From an uncultured Aeromonadales bacterium (GTDB taxonomy: Bacteria; Pseudomonadota; Gammaproteobacteria; Enterobacterales; Succinivibrionaceae), in the NCBI GenBank assembly GCA_902782145.1, contig CACZLZ010000010.1:1-64000 (forward strand): 64,000 nt of DNA, written 5' to 3'. A model generated the notes under the pieces. It worked only from the letters and a program-made list of their open reading frames with translations. It had not been told where the DNA came from and made no database searches. Shown here one piece after another: positions 16,793-25,935 of this stretch (positions are counted from its first letter, which is position 1; the number at the start of each line of letters is the position of its first letter). The translations under genes and the position numbers were made by a program.

Positions 16793-18019
16793 TCAGATCA
16801 GGTTGGCCGGAATGAAACTCTGATCTTCCGTGATGGGGTAGGGCCTGCCGATCATGCAGATGATCTCGCCGTTTCCCAATGTGCGCCCGCCCTTAGGGAG
16901 CATTGCAAATTCCTGGACAATCCTGGGATCTGGGCGGGCGGACATTTTGATCTCAAGGGGATGAAGGATCCCGTTTTGCTCCAGGATCAGATCGATTTCC
17001 CGCTGCTCCCGATCCCGGTAGTAGGACATCAGTGCTTTTGCCGGGGCATAGGTGTTGTTGCGCAGTATCTCTGCCACCACATGGTTCTCAAAGTAGTGCC
17101 CGGCAACCGCACTGTTCATCAGGGCATCCCTGAGGGGCCAGGATGCCAGATGGGCACAGAGTCCGGTGTCGCAGAAGTAGAGTTTTGGATTGCGGATCAT
17201 CCTTTTCAGATCGTTGCCTGAGTAGGGCTCCAGCAGGTAGATGATCCCCATGTCCTGGAGTATTTTGAGCCAGTTCCTGGCGGTGGCCCCGGAGATCCCG
17301 GCAGCCTCAGCCAGCAGGCTGTAGTTCACCTGCTGGCCGCATAATGCCGCACATGCCCGGATGAAGCGGTGGAAGCCTGTGGTGTCGGTGACACCGTTGT
17401 CCTCCACGGCGTCGCGCATAAGGTAACTGTCCACATAGGAATTCCAGTATTCCTCAGCCTGCTCGCGGTCCATCCCAAGGCGTGCGGGCATGCCGCCGCG
17501 CCAGATATGGGTGTAGATCTCTGCCGCGTTGTTCACAGGGAACAGCCGGCTGCGGCTTTCCAGGGCTTGAAAGGAGAAGTCCAGCGGCTCTTCTGGCAGG
17601 ATCCCGGCAATTTCCCGCTGGGAGAGACTGTACATCCGGAGTATGCAGATCCTGCCGGCAAGTGAGTCGCCTGCCTGCTTGAGCATCCGCCTGCTCCAGG
17701 TTCCGGAAAGCCAGAACAGCCCGCATTCCTCGGTGTTGTCGCACAAGATCTTGATGGTCTCGAAGAGTTCGGGAGCCTTCTGGATCTCGTCGATGAGGAT
17801 CGGCGGCTGGTGGATCTGGAAGAATAGTTCGGGATCCTGCCTGGCAAGTTCCCGGTCCCTGAATCTGTCCATGGTCACAAAGCTCCGTCTCTGACCTTTG
17901 GCCAGGTGTTTGAGCATGGTGGTCTTGCCAGTCTGCCGCGCTCCGGTGACCATAATGGTTTTGAAGGCGGAGTTCATTGCCAGGAACTTGCGTTCCAGTT
18001 CGCGGTGAATGTATTCCAT
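16793..18019 (-). CDS. AAA_14/DUF4143 ATP-binding protein (copy 1)
   Basis: The 408-residue protein starts MEYIHRELERKFL. Walker A (GARQTGKTT) is near residue 26 and Walker B (PILIDEIQKAPEL) near residue 75. The AAA_14 domain is followed by a winged-helix-like part. The C-terminal DUF4143 region has an Asp...Glu-x-Lys set (REIDLILEQNG, LEIKMSA) resembling a restriction-nuclease fold. Known members form large families with unclear function; they have been discussed as defence- or toxin-antitoxin-like genes. It is GC-rich, so it looks ameliorated compared with the copy at 45601. Confidence 0.82.
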   Translation of the reverse strand: MEYIHRELERKFLAMNSAFKTIMVTGARQTGKTTMLKHLAKGQRRSFVTMDRFRDRELARQDPELFFQIHQPPILIDEIQKAPELFETIKILCDNTEECGLFWLSGTWSRRMLKQAGDSLAGRICILRMYSLSQREIAGILPEEPLDFSFQALESRSRLFPVNNAAEIYTHIWRGGMPARLGMDREQAEEYWNSYVDSYLMRDAVEDNGVTDTTGFHRFIRACAALCGQQVNYSLLAEAAGISGATARNWLKILQDMGIIYLLEPYSGNDLKRMIRNPKLYFCDTGLCAHLASWPLRDALMNSAVAGHYFENHVVAEILRNNTYAPAKALMSYYRDREQREIDLILEQNGILHPLEIKMSARPDPRIVQEFAMLPKGGRTLGNGEIICMIGRPYPITEDQSFIPANLI

Positions 18020-18290
18020 GGTTTCGTTTCCGCTCGACAGACTGGGAGAGGAGCCTTTTACTACCGTGCATGAAGGCCTGTCTGGGGCTGTGGCGCTGTC
18101 AGGTCTGGAGCTGCTGATCAGATGCCGGTGCAGCAGGCATCTTGCGTTGTGGTCACCGATCAGGGGCCGATCCTAAGCACTGCTTTCATGGATTTGTGCG
18201 GGAGCCTTGCCATAACCCGCTGTTGTGGCTTCTTTTTCTTCAGCAGCAGACAGGCTTTCCCTGCATTTTACGGCTTATTTCTGCGGCTGG

Positions 18291-18416
18291 TCAGAGCAGA
18301 TTCGCAATGCCGTTGATCGCATACCCGCAGAGTTCAAAGAACAGAAGCACTCCGAAGAACATCGCTATCATGCCCACGCACAGCAGAATGATGGTGATGA
18401 GAGCGACGATGACCAA
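18291..18416 (-). CDS. Possible 41-residue hydrophobic membrane peptide
   Basis: On the minus strand a TTG at 18416 follows a stop and an AAAAAGGTGG sequence that could be a ribosome binding site. The frame runs to TGA at 18291-18293. The peptide is almost entirely hydrophobic (VIVALITIILLCVGMIAMFF, then GVLLFFELC) and could span the membrane once or twice. Other frames here give charged junk, which supports this one. It could instead be the end of a decayed gene. Confidence 0.35.
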   Translation of the reverse strand: MVIVALITIILLCVGMIAMFFGVLLFFELCGYAINGIANLL

Positions 18417-18728
18417 TTTTGGGCTTAAGCCACCTTTTTAGGGGGCTGTTTACCCACAATTTGTAGGTACACATATGTAAATCTATGGTCACAATAGTCG
18501 ATTTTAAGTGTAATTTGTGACGGATGTAGAAAATTGCGCAGATCAATATAGTTCTTGATCAGGGGCTTTCGAAATTGCCAGAAACCCCTGAGGGACACCA
18601 CCCCAAATTCTCCAGCAAGTTGTTGGACTTTTGGGGTGTCCGTCCTCAAGCCGGTCTTGGACAGGATCAAAAAAAACTCCCTTCCGGGAGTTTTTTTTGT
18701 ACTTTGAAACTTCAGATGAACTGTCGCT
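18417..18728. other. AT-richer intergenic region downstream of frdD
   Basis: An 81-codon minus-strand frame (18425-18670) starts with TTG inside the frd terminator and has no ribosome binding site, so I do not call it. The stretch is clearly more AT-rich than both sides and may be the residue of an inserted element. It contains the terminator described separately. Confidence 0.4.
18669..18698 (-). terminator. Bidirectional intrinsic terminator after frdD
   Basis: An ACTCCC-TTCC-GGGAGT stem is flanked by eight A on one side and eight T on the other, about 30 bp after the frdD stop. It should end the frdABCD transcript, and it would also work from the plus strand. Confidence 0.85.
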
Positions 18729-19085
18729 TTAGAAGATGTTCTTGAACACCAGGATTGCCCAGCAGACGATGAAGGCCAGGGAGATCAGGGCGGCCAGGCC
18801 GTAGATCACCAGGTGGTGCAGGGTACCCACATGGACGTTGAGATCATGCAGGGTGTGGTACACACGGTGCAGGGCGTGCCAGGTGCACAGGATCATCAGG
18901 GAGATGAACACCAGGCTGGGCAGGGGTGACAGGATGATCTCGCCGAACATCACGGTGTCAGTCAGGCTGTGGGTCAGACCCATGGTAGCCAGGATGATCA
19001 CCGGCAGGGCAATGGCCACGACCATGCCACCGGCGCCGAACAGCCCCCAGTAGATAGGCTCGTCAGAGCGGTCTTTTCTAAACAT
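18729..19085 (-). CDS. frdD: Fumarate reductase subunit D (membrane anchor)
   Basis: The 118-residue protein has three membrane helices and the FrdD opening (RSDEPIYWGLFGAGGMVVAI, with the conserved P-x-x-W-x-L-F-G-A-G). With FrdC it anchors FrdAB to the cytoplasmic membrane and carries menaquinol binding residues. Length equals that of E. coli FrdD (119). It is the last gene of the operon, 68 bp after frdC, with an intrinsic terminator following. Confidence 0.93.
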   Translation of the reverse strand: MFRKDRSDEPIYWGLFGAGGMVVAIALPVIILATMGLTHSLTDTVMFGEIILSPLPSLVFISLMILCTWHALHRVYHTLHDLNVHVGTLHHLVIYGLAALISLAFIVCWAILVFKNIF

Positions 19086-19153
19086 TTGAAATTCTCCAGT
19101 TGGTGCCTCCCGGCCAGTTCATGCCGGACCGGGCGGCACTGATTGTTGCTTCT

Positions 19154-19708
19154 TTACTTCCCGATGTAATCTTGAACCAGCTTACTGACGTCTTTCATGG
19201 TGTCGCCGTTGGGCATGCTGGAAGGATCCTGGCTTTCAACGATTGACTTCACCAGTCCGAAGGGTGAAAGCAGCCGTCCCAGGAGCTCAGGATAATAGAA
19301 GAGCACAATTCCGCCCACGGTGACGCCGAGCAGGGCGGCAAACAGGAGGATCACCAGGTACTTGCCGTCCAGGAGCTTGTAAAGTCCGGACTTGGTGTCC
19401 TTGACGATGACCCGCAGGGCCTTGGGCATCAGGGGGAACCAGGTGAAGGCGTGATAGAGCACAGCCACCAGCACCAGGGCGTTGAAGGCAATCATCACCG
19501 GATGTCCCAAGAAGGAGGCGAACTTCCACAGTCCGTTGGCTCCGGTCAGGGCGGCAATGTAGAATCCCAGCATCTCCAGCACGAAGGCCAGCACCAGCAG
19601 ACAGGTGCCTTCCCGCAGCATGTAGGCGGTGTAGAATCCCTTCTTGGTCCACCATGTGGAATCCACCGGGCGGACATAGGGCTGACGGGTTGATTTTTCT
19701 AAATCCAT
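19154..19708 (-). CDS. frdC: Fumarate reductase subunit C, C-terminally extended
   Basis: The N-terminal 135 residues match FrdC, with RQPYVRPVDSTWWTKKGFYTAYMLREGT followed by three membrane helices. The His in the TWF segment region (YHAFTWFPLMPKA) is kept. The protein is 184 residues, about 50 more than E. coli FrdC (131). The extra part after the third helix is a soluble tail with a predicted helix (TMKDVSKLVQDYIG). It sits 2 bp from frdB in the operon. The tail faces the side where the third helix exits; its role is unknown. Confidence 0.9.
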   Translation of the reverse strand: MDLEKSTRQPYVRPVDSTWWTKKGFYTAYMLREGTCLLVLAFVLEMLGFYIAALTGANGLWKFASFLGHPVMIAFNALVLVAVLYHAFTWFPLMPKALRVIVKDTKSGLYKLLDGKYLVILLFAALLGVTVGGIVLFYYPELLGRLLSPFGLVKSIVESQDPSSMPNGDTMKDVSKLVQDYIGK

Positions 19709-19710
19709 CT

Positions 19711-20457
19711 TTATTCTCCCTTCTTCTTAAACATGGAGATAAGGTAGTCCTTGGCGCTCTCCACCTTGCCCAGCTGGATGGCTGAAGCGGGATCCACGCC
19801 CTTGGGGCAGCACTCGGAGCAGTAGCCCACAAAGGAGCAGCTCCACACGCCGGTGTCCTGGTTCACTAGCTTCATGCGCTCTTCCTTGCCGCCGTCACGG
19901 CTGTCCTCGTTGTAACGGTAGATCAGGGTCAGTGCGGCCGGTCCCAGGAACTCCTTGTTGAGCTTGTACTGGGGACATGCTGCATAGCAGATGCCGCAGT
20001 TGATGCACATGGAGAACTGGCGGTACTTCTCCAGCTGGGCAGGGGTCTGGATGTACTCTCTCTGCTCGCCGGGCTGGGACTCGCCCTTCTTGGGAATGAT
20101 GTAGGGCTTGATCCGCTCCAGCTTCTCGATGAAGTCGGACAGATCCACCACCAGATCCCGCTCCACCGGGAAGTTGGCCAGGGGCTCAATGCGCATTTCC
20201 TGACCGGCATAGTCTCTGAGGAAGGTTTTGCAGGCCAGCTTGGGCACGCCGTTGACCATCATGCCGCAGGAGCCGCAGATAGCCATGCGGCAGGACCAGC
20301 GGAAGCTTAAGGTGGGCTCCTGTGTGTCCTTAATGGAATTCAGGGCCTCCAGGAGGGAAGTCTCCCGGGTGTACTCCACCTCAAAGCTCTGATCCCAGGG
20401 CTCCCGATCCTGTTCGGGACGGTAGCGCTGAACTGTTATCTTGATCTTGTCAGCCAT
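19711..20457 (-). CDS. frdB: Fumarate reductase iron-sulfur subunit FrdB
   Basis: The 248-residue subunit carries electrons from menaquinol to FrdA. Cysteine sets for three clusters are present: [21 protein letters not shown] for [2Fe-2S], then [12 protein letters not shown] and [17 protein letters not shown] for the [4Fe-4S] and [3Fe-4S] clusters. Its start overlaps the frdA stop (TAATG), a sign of translational coupling. Confidence 0.96.
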   Translation of the reverse strand: MADKIKITVQRYRPEQDREPWDQSFEVEYTRETSLLEALNSIKDTQEPTLSFRWSCRMAICGSCGMMVNGVPKLACKTFLRDYAGQEMRIEPLANFPVERDLVVDLSDFIEKLERIKPYIIPKKGESQPGEQREYIQTPAQLEKYRQFSMCINCGICYAACPQYKLNKEFLGPAALTLIYRYNEDSRDGGKEERMKLVNQDTGVWSCSFVGYCSECCPKGVDPASAIQLGKVESAKDYLISMFKKKGE

Positions 20458-22262
20458 TACTGGTTACCTCCGTTGTTCTGGGCAGCGGCCTTGGCTGCCT
20501 TTTCTGCATTTTCCGCCTCAATACCGTAAACACGCTTTGCAGGAGGAAGCTTGGTGATTTTGACATCGCTGTAGGTGATGCTGGGTGCCCCGTCCGGATT
20601 GTAGGTGGCCAGGGAGTGCTTCAGGAACTGCTCGTCGTTGCGCTCCGTGAAGTCCAGTCTCTGGTGGGAGCCCCGGGACTCGGTGCGGTTCAGTGCTGAG
20701 TAGGCCATGGCCTCGGCGTTGCCCAGGAGGAAGCCCAGCTCAATGGCGGTGAGCCAGTCGGTGTTGAAGATGGTGGACTGATCGTTGATCTTGATGTTCC
20801 GGTAACGCTCCTTGAGGGCGGTGAGCTTGTCGATGGTCTTGCGGATGGACTCATCGGTGCGGTAGATGCCGATACCTTCCTCCATGGCGTCGCCCATTTC
20901 GTTGCGGATTTGGGAGACGGACTCGGAGCGCTCGCCGCTGACCAGGGACAGAGCTTTGTCCAGGGACTCCTGGGCGATTTGGGTCAGAGGTGCGGTGTCG
21001 GTGTGCTCGTTCTCAGCGGCGAACTTGGCTGCCTCCTCGCCGGCCACCCGGCCGAAGACCACGGTTTCAACCAGGGAGTTGGAGCCCAGGCGGTTGGCGC
21101 CGTGGATGCCCACGGAGGCGCATTCGCCGGCGGCGTACAGGCCTGCAATGCGGGTGCCGGTGCGGCCGTTGGTCTCAATGCCGCCCATGGTGTAGTGGAC
21201 GGTGGGACGCACAGGAACCGGCTCCTTCACCGGATCCACGCCCACATAGGCCCGGGCCAGCTCGCAGATGAAAGGCAGGCGCTCCTCCAGGTAATCAGCG
21301 CCCAGATGGCGCAGATCCAGGTTGACCACATCGCCCAGGTGGGTCTTGATGGTGCGGCCCTTCTGCTGCTCCTGCCAGAATGCCTGGGACACCCGGTCAC
21401 GGGGACCAAGCTCCATGTATTTGGACTTGGGCTGACCCAGGGGAGTCTCAGGGCCCAGACCGTAGTCCTGGAGATAGCGGTAGCCGTCCTTGTTGGTCAG
21501 CACGCCGCCCTCGCCCCGGCAGCCCTCGGTCATGAGGATGCCGCAGCCGGGCAGACCGGTGGGATGGTACTGGACAAACTCCATGTCCCGGAGGGGCACA
21601 CCGTGGCGGTAGGCCAGGGCCATACCGTCGCCGGTGACGATGCCGCCGTTGGTGTTGAAGCGGTAGCAGCGGTTGGATCCGCCGGTGGCGATGATCACGG
21701 ACTTGGCCTGGATCATGCGCACCACGCCGTTCTGCATGTCCAGAGTGACCACGCCGTACACCTGGTTGTCCCGGACCAGGAGATCCAGGACGAAGTGCTC
21801 GTCGTAGCGGATGATGGACTTGTATTTGGTGGAGGTCTGGAACAGGGTGTGCAGCATGTGGAAGCCGGTCTTGTCAGCGGCGAACCAGGTGCGGGGGACC
21901 TTCATGCCGCCGAAGGGGCGGACGTTGATCCGGCCGTCAGGCTTGCGGCTCCAGGGGCAGCCCCAGTGCTCCAGCTGATACAGCTCACGGGTGGTGTTGT
22001 GCACAAAGTAATCCACCACGTCCTGCTCGCACAGCCAGTCACCGCCGGCCACCGTGTCATGGAAATGGTAATCCAGTGAGTCGTCGTCCCGGACCACGCC
22101 GGCGGCGCCGCCCTCGGCGGCCACGGTGTGGCTGCGCATGGGATAGACCTTGGAGATCAGGGCCACCTTCAGATCCGGATTGAGTTCGGCGGCTGCTATG
22201 GCAGCGCGCAGACCGGAACCGCCTGCGCCGACGATGGCGACATCAGCCTTAACTACGTCCAC
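20457..22262 (-). CDS. frdA: Fumarate reductase flavoprotein subunit FrdA
   Basis: The 601-residue catalytic subunit reduces fumarate to succinate in anaerobic respiration. The FAD dinucleotide fold is at the N-terminus ([14 protein letters not shown]), and His45 in [13 protein letters not shown] is the expected site of covalent FAD attachment. Substrate-site sequences ([44 protein letters not shown]) are intact. It starts with GTG after a strong AGGAGG. The leader of about 100 nt contains a stable hairpin, and TAAAAT at 22361-22366 (minus strand) could be the -10 box. The complete frd operon suggests succinate as a fermentation product. Confidence 0.96.
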   Translation of the reverse strand: MDVVKADVAIVGAGGSGLRAAIAAAELNPDLKVALISKVYPMRSHTVAAEGGAAGVVRDDDSLDYHFHDTVAGGDWLCEQDVVDYFVHNTTRELYQLEHWGCPWSRKPDGRINVRPFGGMKVPRTWFAADKTGFHMLHTLFQTSTKYKSIIRYDEHFVLDLLVRDNQVYGVVTLDMQNGVVRMIQAKSVIIATGGSNRCYRFNTNGGIVTGDGMALAYRHGVPLRDMEFVQYHPTGLPGCGILMTEGCRGEGGVLTNKDGYRYLQDYGLGPETPLGQPKSKYMELGPRDRVSQAFWQEQQKGRTIKTHLGDVVNLDLRHLGADYLEERLPFICELARAYVGVDPVKEPVPVRPTVHYTMGGIETNGRTGTRIAGLYAAGECASVGIHGANRLGSNSLVETVVFGRVAGEEAAKFAAENEHTDTAPLTQIAQESLDKALSLVSGERSESVSQIRNEMGDAMEEGIGIYRTDESIRKTIDKLTALKERYRNIKINDQSTIFNTDWLTAIELGFLLGNAEAMAYSALNRTESRGSHQRLDFTERNDEQFLKHSLATYNPDGAPSITYSDVKITKLPPAKRVYGIEAENAEKAAKAAAQNNGGNQ

Positions 22263-22304
22263 TTCTTCCTCCTAATGAATGAAAGACTGTTGATAGATAA
22301 TTGG

Positions 22305-22333
22305 CGCCCCCGGAGAAAAGGCTCTCCGGAGGC
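22305..22333 (-). other. Hairpin in the frdA 5' leader
   Basis: In the mRNA sense GCCTCCGGAGA pairs with TCTCCGGGGGC around a 6-base loop, between the likely promoter and the frdA ribosome binding site. No T-tract follows, so it is more likely an mRNA-stabilising or regulatory stem than a terminator. Confidence 0.4.
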
Positions 22334-22471
22334 TGTGAAACGGTAATCAGAATGCGGTAAATTTTAGCAAGAAACCGCCTCTTTTTGAAACAGAAAATAG
22401 CCAGCCGCCGGGCGGGGATCCCTGTTCCGGAGGGACTTTGGCGGGAGACTGGCGGGGCGGTGGCGCCGCCC

Positions 22472-24166
22472 TCAGACCGCACCCTCCAGGATCTCCGCCA
22501 GCTGATCCAGGTTCTTTTTGCCGAACACCGGCTTTCCGGAGTTGATGATCATGCAGGGCACGCTCATGACCGCATACTGCTCCCGGAGCTCCGGGAAATG
22601 GTTCAGATCAAACATCTCCGCGGTGATCAGGGGATTGAGGGTGGCGGCCCGGTGGGCGGCCATGACGGTCTCCGGGCACATGGTGCAGGACAGGGACACC
22701 AGCACCTGGATCTGCACCGGGCGGCTGATCCGGCGGATCCGCTCCGCAGTCTCGGGGCTGACGGCCTGGCCAGGCCCTCCGGTGTTGTAGACGCCGATGA
22801 CAAAGGAGTTGAGCTCATGGCCCCCGGGCACCGCATGGAAGAAGATCCCGGAGCTGGATCCGTCCTGGCGCAGCAGCTCCAGGGCCGGGGTCCGGATCCC
22901 GGGGTGCTTCTCCTGGAGCTCGGCAGCGGTGCCGAAGGAGGTGGCTAGGTTCGCGGACAGATCCTCCAGCTCCCCGGCAAAGGAGCGCATGAGGCCGGAC
23001 AGGGTGCTGTCATCCTCCCAGAGCTTGGCGGTGACGGTGCTTGCCATTTTGCCGAAGACTCCAGCCAGCTGGCTGCGGATCTGGCTGTCCAGGAGACGGC
23101 CGTCCCCGGAGGCGTTCTCCTCACTGCCGGGGTTCTCCCGGGACTCATTCCGGTTCTCCTCCGGGGCGGTGTCCTTCTTCCTTTCCGGGGCGTGGACGGT
23201 GAGATCCCCGATCCCCAGCTTCTCGTGCAGGGCCTGGACCTCCTTCTCCAGCACCGTGGCGGCGGTGGCTCCATCGGCCACGGCGGTAACCACCTGCCGG
23301 AGATCCTTGGCCCGGAGATCCCCGGCGGCGCAGATCCCGGGAACCACGGTGCGGCAGCGCTCATCGGTGATCACGCAGCCGCTGCTGTCCCGGGTGATCT
23401 CCGGGGGTAGCCAGCCGGTGCTGGGCTCATAGCCGGCAAAGACGAAGACGCCAAAGTTGCCGCCGTCAGCGGCATGGTACTCCTCGGTCTCTCCGGTGAC
23501 ATTGTTCCTGAGGACAGCCCGATCCAGGATCCCGTCCCCTGACACCTCCTGGATTTCCGTGTTGAAGCGCACGCTGATCTTGGGATGGTGCTCCAGCTCC
23601 TCCACGGCGGAGCGGGCGCAGGAGAACTCATTGCGCCGCACCAGGATGGTGATCTTGCTGGCGTACTTGGCCAGGAAGATGCTCTCCTCCACGGCGGCAA
23701 AGCCCCCGCCCACCACCAGCACCTCACGGCCGGTGAAGAACTCCCCGTCGCAGGTGGCGCAGTAGGCCACGCCCCGGCCCTGGAACTCGGCCTCGCCCCT
23801 GAACCCCACCTTCCGGGGGCTGGCCCCGGTGGCGATGATCACGGAAAGGGCCCGGATCTCCCCCCGGGAAGTGTGGAGCACGCGGATCTCCTGGGACAGA
23901 TCCAGGCTTCTGACCTCGGCGGACATGAACTCGGCGCCGAAGGACTCTGCCTGGCGCCGCATGCGCTCGGTAAGCTCCTTGCCGCTGCATTTCTCCACTC
24001 CCGGGTAGTTCACCACCTCAGAGGTGATGGTGATCTGGCCGCCGATGCGATCCTTCTCCAGCACCAGGACCCGGTATCTGGCCCGGGCGGCGTAAATGGC
24101 GGCGGAAAGACCTGCGGGGCCTGCGCCCACAATGGCAAAGTCATAGAGGCTGCTGTCTGTGTTCAT
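22472..24166 (-). CDS. AhpF-like peroxiredoxin reductase with permuted domains
   Basis: This 564-residue flavoprotein begins as a thioredoxin reductase: FAD motif VGAGPAGLSAAIYAAR, redox pair CATC at 136/139 and a second nucleotide motif VVGGGFAAVEES. After a charged linker (about 325-375) it continues with tandem thioredoxin-fold sequence resembling the N-terminal domain of AhpF, ending with LSCTMC (Cys 494/497). In standard AhpF this module comes first. It lies 101 bp after ahpC on the same strand, so its likely job is passing NAD(P)H electrons to AhpC. The start at 24166 is chosen because the longer frame overlaps ahpC and is low quality. Function is inferred from context and motifs. Confidence 0.75.
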   Translation of the reverse strand: MNTDSSLYDFAIVGAGPAGLSAAIYAARARYRVLVLEKDRIGGQITITSEVVNYPGVEKCSGKELTERMRRQAESFGAEFMSAEVRSLDLSQEIRVLHTSRGEIRALSVIIATGASPRKVGFRGEAEFQGRGVAYCATCDGEFFTGREVLVVGGGFAAVEESIFLAKYASKITILVRRNEFSCARSAVEELEHHPKISVRFNTEIQEVSGDGILDRAVLRNNVTGETEEYHAADGGNFGVFVFAGYEPSTGWLPPEITRDSSGCVITDERCRTVVPGICAAGDLRAKDLRQVVTAVADGATAATVLEKEVQALHEKLGIGDLTVHAPERKKDTAPEENRNESRENPGSEENASGDGRLLDSQIRSQLAGVFGKMASTVTAKLWEDDSTLSGLMRSFAGELEDLSANLATSFGTAAELQEKHPGIRTPALELLRQDGSSSGIFFHAVPGGHELNSFVIGVYNTGGPGQAVSPETAERIRRISRPVQIQVLVSLSCTMCPETVMAAHRAATLNPLITAEMFDLNHFPELREQYAVMSVPCMIINSGKPVFGKKNLDQLAEILEGAV

Positions 24167-24267
24167 GGGATGCTTCTCACTGGCGGGAACGGGAGGGAGG
24201 GGAGGATCCCCGGAATGAGGCCGGGGACCGGGAAAGGGGAACCGATCTGCTGTCCCCCGGGGGTGTG

Positions 24268-24831
24268 TCAGATGAGGCCCACCAGATCCAGGCTGGGCTT
24301 CAGGGTCTCGGCACCGGGCTTCCACTTGGCGGGGCAGACCTGATCCCCGTGCTCGGCCACAAACTGGGAGGCCTGGACCTTGCGGAACAGCTCGTCGGCG
24401 TTGCGGCCCACATTTCCGGCGTTGACCTCATAGGCCACGATCTTGCCCTCAGGGTTCACCACAAAGGTGCCCCGCTCGGCCATGCCCTGGGATTCGATCA
24501 TCACGTCAAAGCCCCGGGCCAGCGCACCGGTGGGATCAGCCAGCATGGGATATTTGATCTTCTGAATGGTCTTGGAGGCGTCGTGCCAGGCCTTGTGCAC
24601 GAAGTGGGAGTCGCAGGAGACGCTGTAGATCTCGCAGCCGATCTTCTTGAACTCCTCATATTTGTTGGCCAGATCCTCCAGCTCAGTGGGGCAGACGAAG
24701 GTGAAGTCTGCCGGATAGAAGAAGAACACTGCCCACTTGCCCAGCACGTCCTTTTTGGTGACTTCCCTGAAGGAGCCGTTGTCGTAGCACTGGACGGTGA
24801 AATCGATGATATCCTTGCCGATTAATGACAT
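24268..24831 (-). CDS. ahpC: Alkyl hydroperoxide reductase AhpC
   Basis: The 187-residue typical 2-Cys peroxiredoxin has the same length as E. coli AhpC. The peroxidatic Cys47 is in FTFVCPTELEDL and the resolving Cys166 in DQVCPAKWKPG. It detoxifies hydrogen peroxide and organic hydroperoxides in the cytosol. AAAGGGAGGG precedes the ATG. It is first in a two-gene unit with the AhpF-like reductase. Confidence 0.96.
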   Translation of the reverse strand: MSLIGKDIIDFTVQCYDNGSFREVTKKDVLGKWAVFFFYPADFTFVCPTELEDLANKYEEFKKIGCEIYSVSCDSHFVHKAWHDASKTIQKIKYPMLADPTGALARGFDVMIESQGMAERGTFVVNPEGKIVAYEVNAGNVGRNADELFRKVQASQFVAEHGDQVCPAKWKPGAETLKPSLDLVGLI

Positions 24832-25321
24832 AAAGAACCCTCCCTTTGCGGTGGTGTTGGCTGTACATGTTGTGTCTGAATTACGCCATTATGACAAAAT
24901 GTATGGTGGCAGGGAAATAACTTCCCCCGGTGCACACCCGGATCTGTGACGCCGCCGACAGGGGCAGGAAGCCCTGTCCATGTTTGGAGCCGTGAGGCGG
25001 TGGTATGGGGCTGTCTGTGTCCTGTGAGCGGCGGCGGCTCTTGCCGGGGAGATGCCGGTGTCTGGCGGGAAACGGTTCCCGGGGCGGAAGAACTCCGGGA
25101 CGGGGCATGCCGGTGGAGGTGTTGTGGGGAATTTTCACGGGCGGGCCGGCGGAAATGATCTGGGCTCTTTCCCGGGCGGCGGGATCAGGCGGCGAGCACA
25201 GGGCGCTGGATCAGGATTAGAAGCATAAGATCCGTGTAACGGCAGATCTGCAGAAAGAGCCGTGACGGATGGTGAAGAAAAGATGATGAAGAGGGTGTGA
25301 GATTCAAGTGCTTTGATGATA
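24832..25321. other. Intergenic region between ahpC and tRNA-Gly
   Basis: About 490 bp without a supported gene. Next to ahpC lies its probable promoter. The rest is GC-rich with only short frames that lack ribosome binding sites. I see no OxyR-type site that I could defend. Confidence 0.4.
24888..24896 (-). promoter_or_regulatory. Putative extended -10 promoter of ahpC
   Basis: On the minus strand TGTCATAAT (TG-n-CATAAT) lies about 57 bases before the ahpC start. The -35 region is weak, as is common with extended -10 promoters. Confidence 0.4.
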
Positions 25322-25396
25322 TGGAGCGGGAAACGGGGATCGAACCCGCGACATCGACCTTGGGAAGGTCGCGTTCTACCACTGAACTACTCCCGC
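25322..25396 (-). tRNA. tRNA-Gly (anticodon CCC)
   Basis: A full cloverleaf can be drawn on the minus strand. It has acceptor GCGGGAG paired with TTCCCGC, anticodon stem CGACC/GGTCG with loop TTCCCAA, T-loop GGTTCGATCC and an encoded CCA end. The anticodon CCC reads GGG. It is first in plus order of three Gly tRNAs next to orn, as in enterobacteria. Confidence 0.95.
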
Positions 25397-25624
25397 ATCA
25401 GGAGGTGAGCCTCTGGGCGCTGATCCGGCCAACTGGCTACGATCGTTATACTACATTCAGCGCCGGACAGGTGCAAGCATTATTTTGCGCCGGGACGGGG
25501 CTGCGGTTGCCGTTGACTGTTTTCTGAGCGCAAAGCCCATGACACTGAGATCATAATGATGCCTGAGGTCAGAGAGAGTGACAGGCAGAAATGAGAATAG
25601 AAAGAGGAAAATGGAGAAGAAATC

Positions 25625-25700
<76 letters not shown>

Positions 25701-25720
25701 GCTGAGAAAGGAGTCGGCGC

Positions 25721-25796
<76 letters not shown>

Positions 25797-25935
25797 AACG
25801 CAACAGTGAGAATTATAAGGATTTCATCTCGCATTGCAAGGGCTTTTTGTGATCTCCGTTGTTTTTGCCGGGAAACTACCCCGGGTGCCCGGGATCTTCT
25901 TGATCACGGGTTACCGGAAGACGGCGGGTGCCGGA

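Noticed and set aside
18425..18670. 81-codon minus-strand frame after frdD
   Set aside because: Its TTG start lies inside the T-tract of the frd terminator and there is no ribosome binding site.
22290..22310. Possible FNR site upstream of frdA (TTGATAGATAATTG)
   Set aside because: Only one half-site resembles TTGAT; the other half does not match ATCAA.
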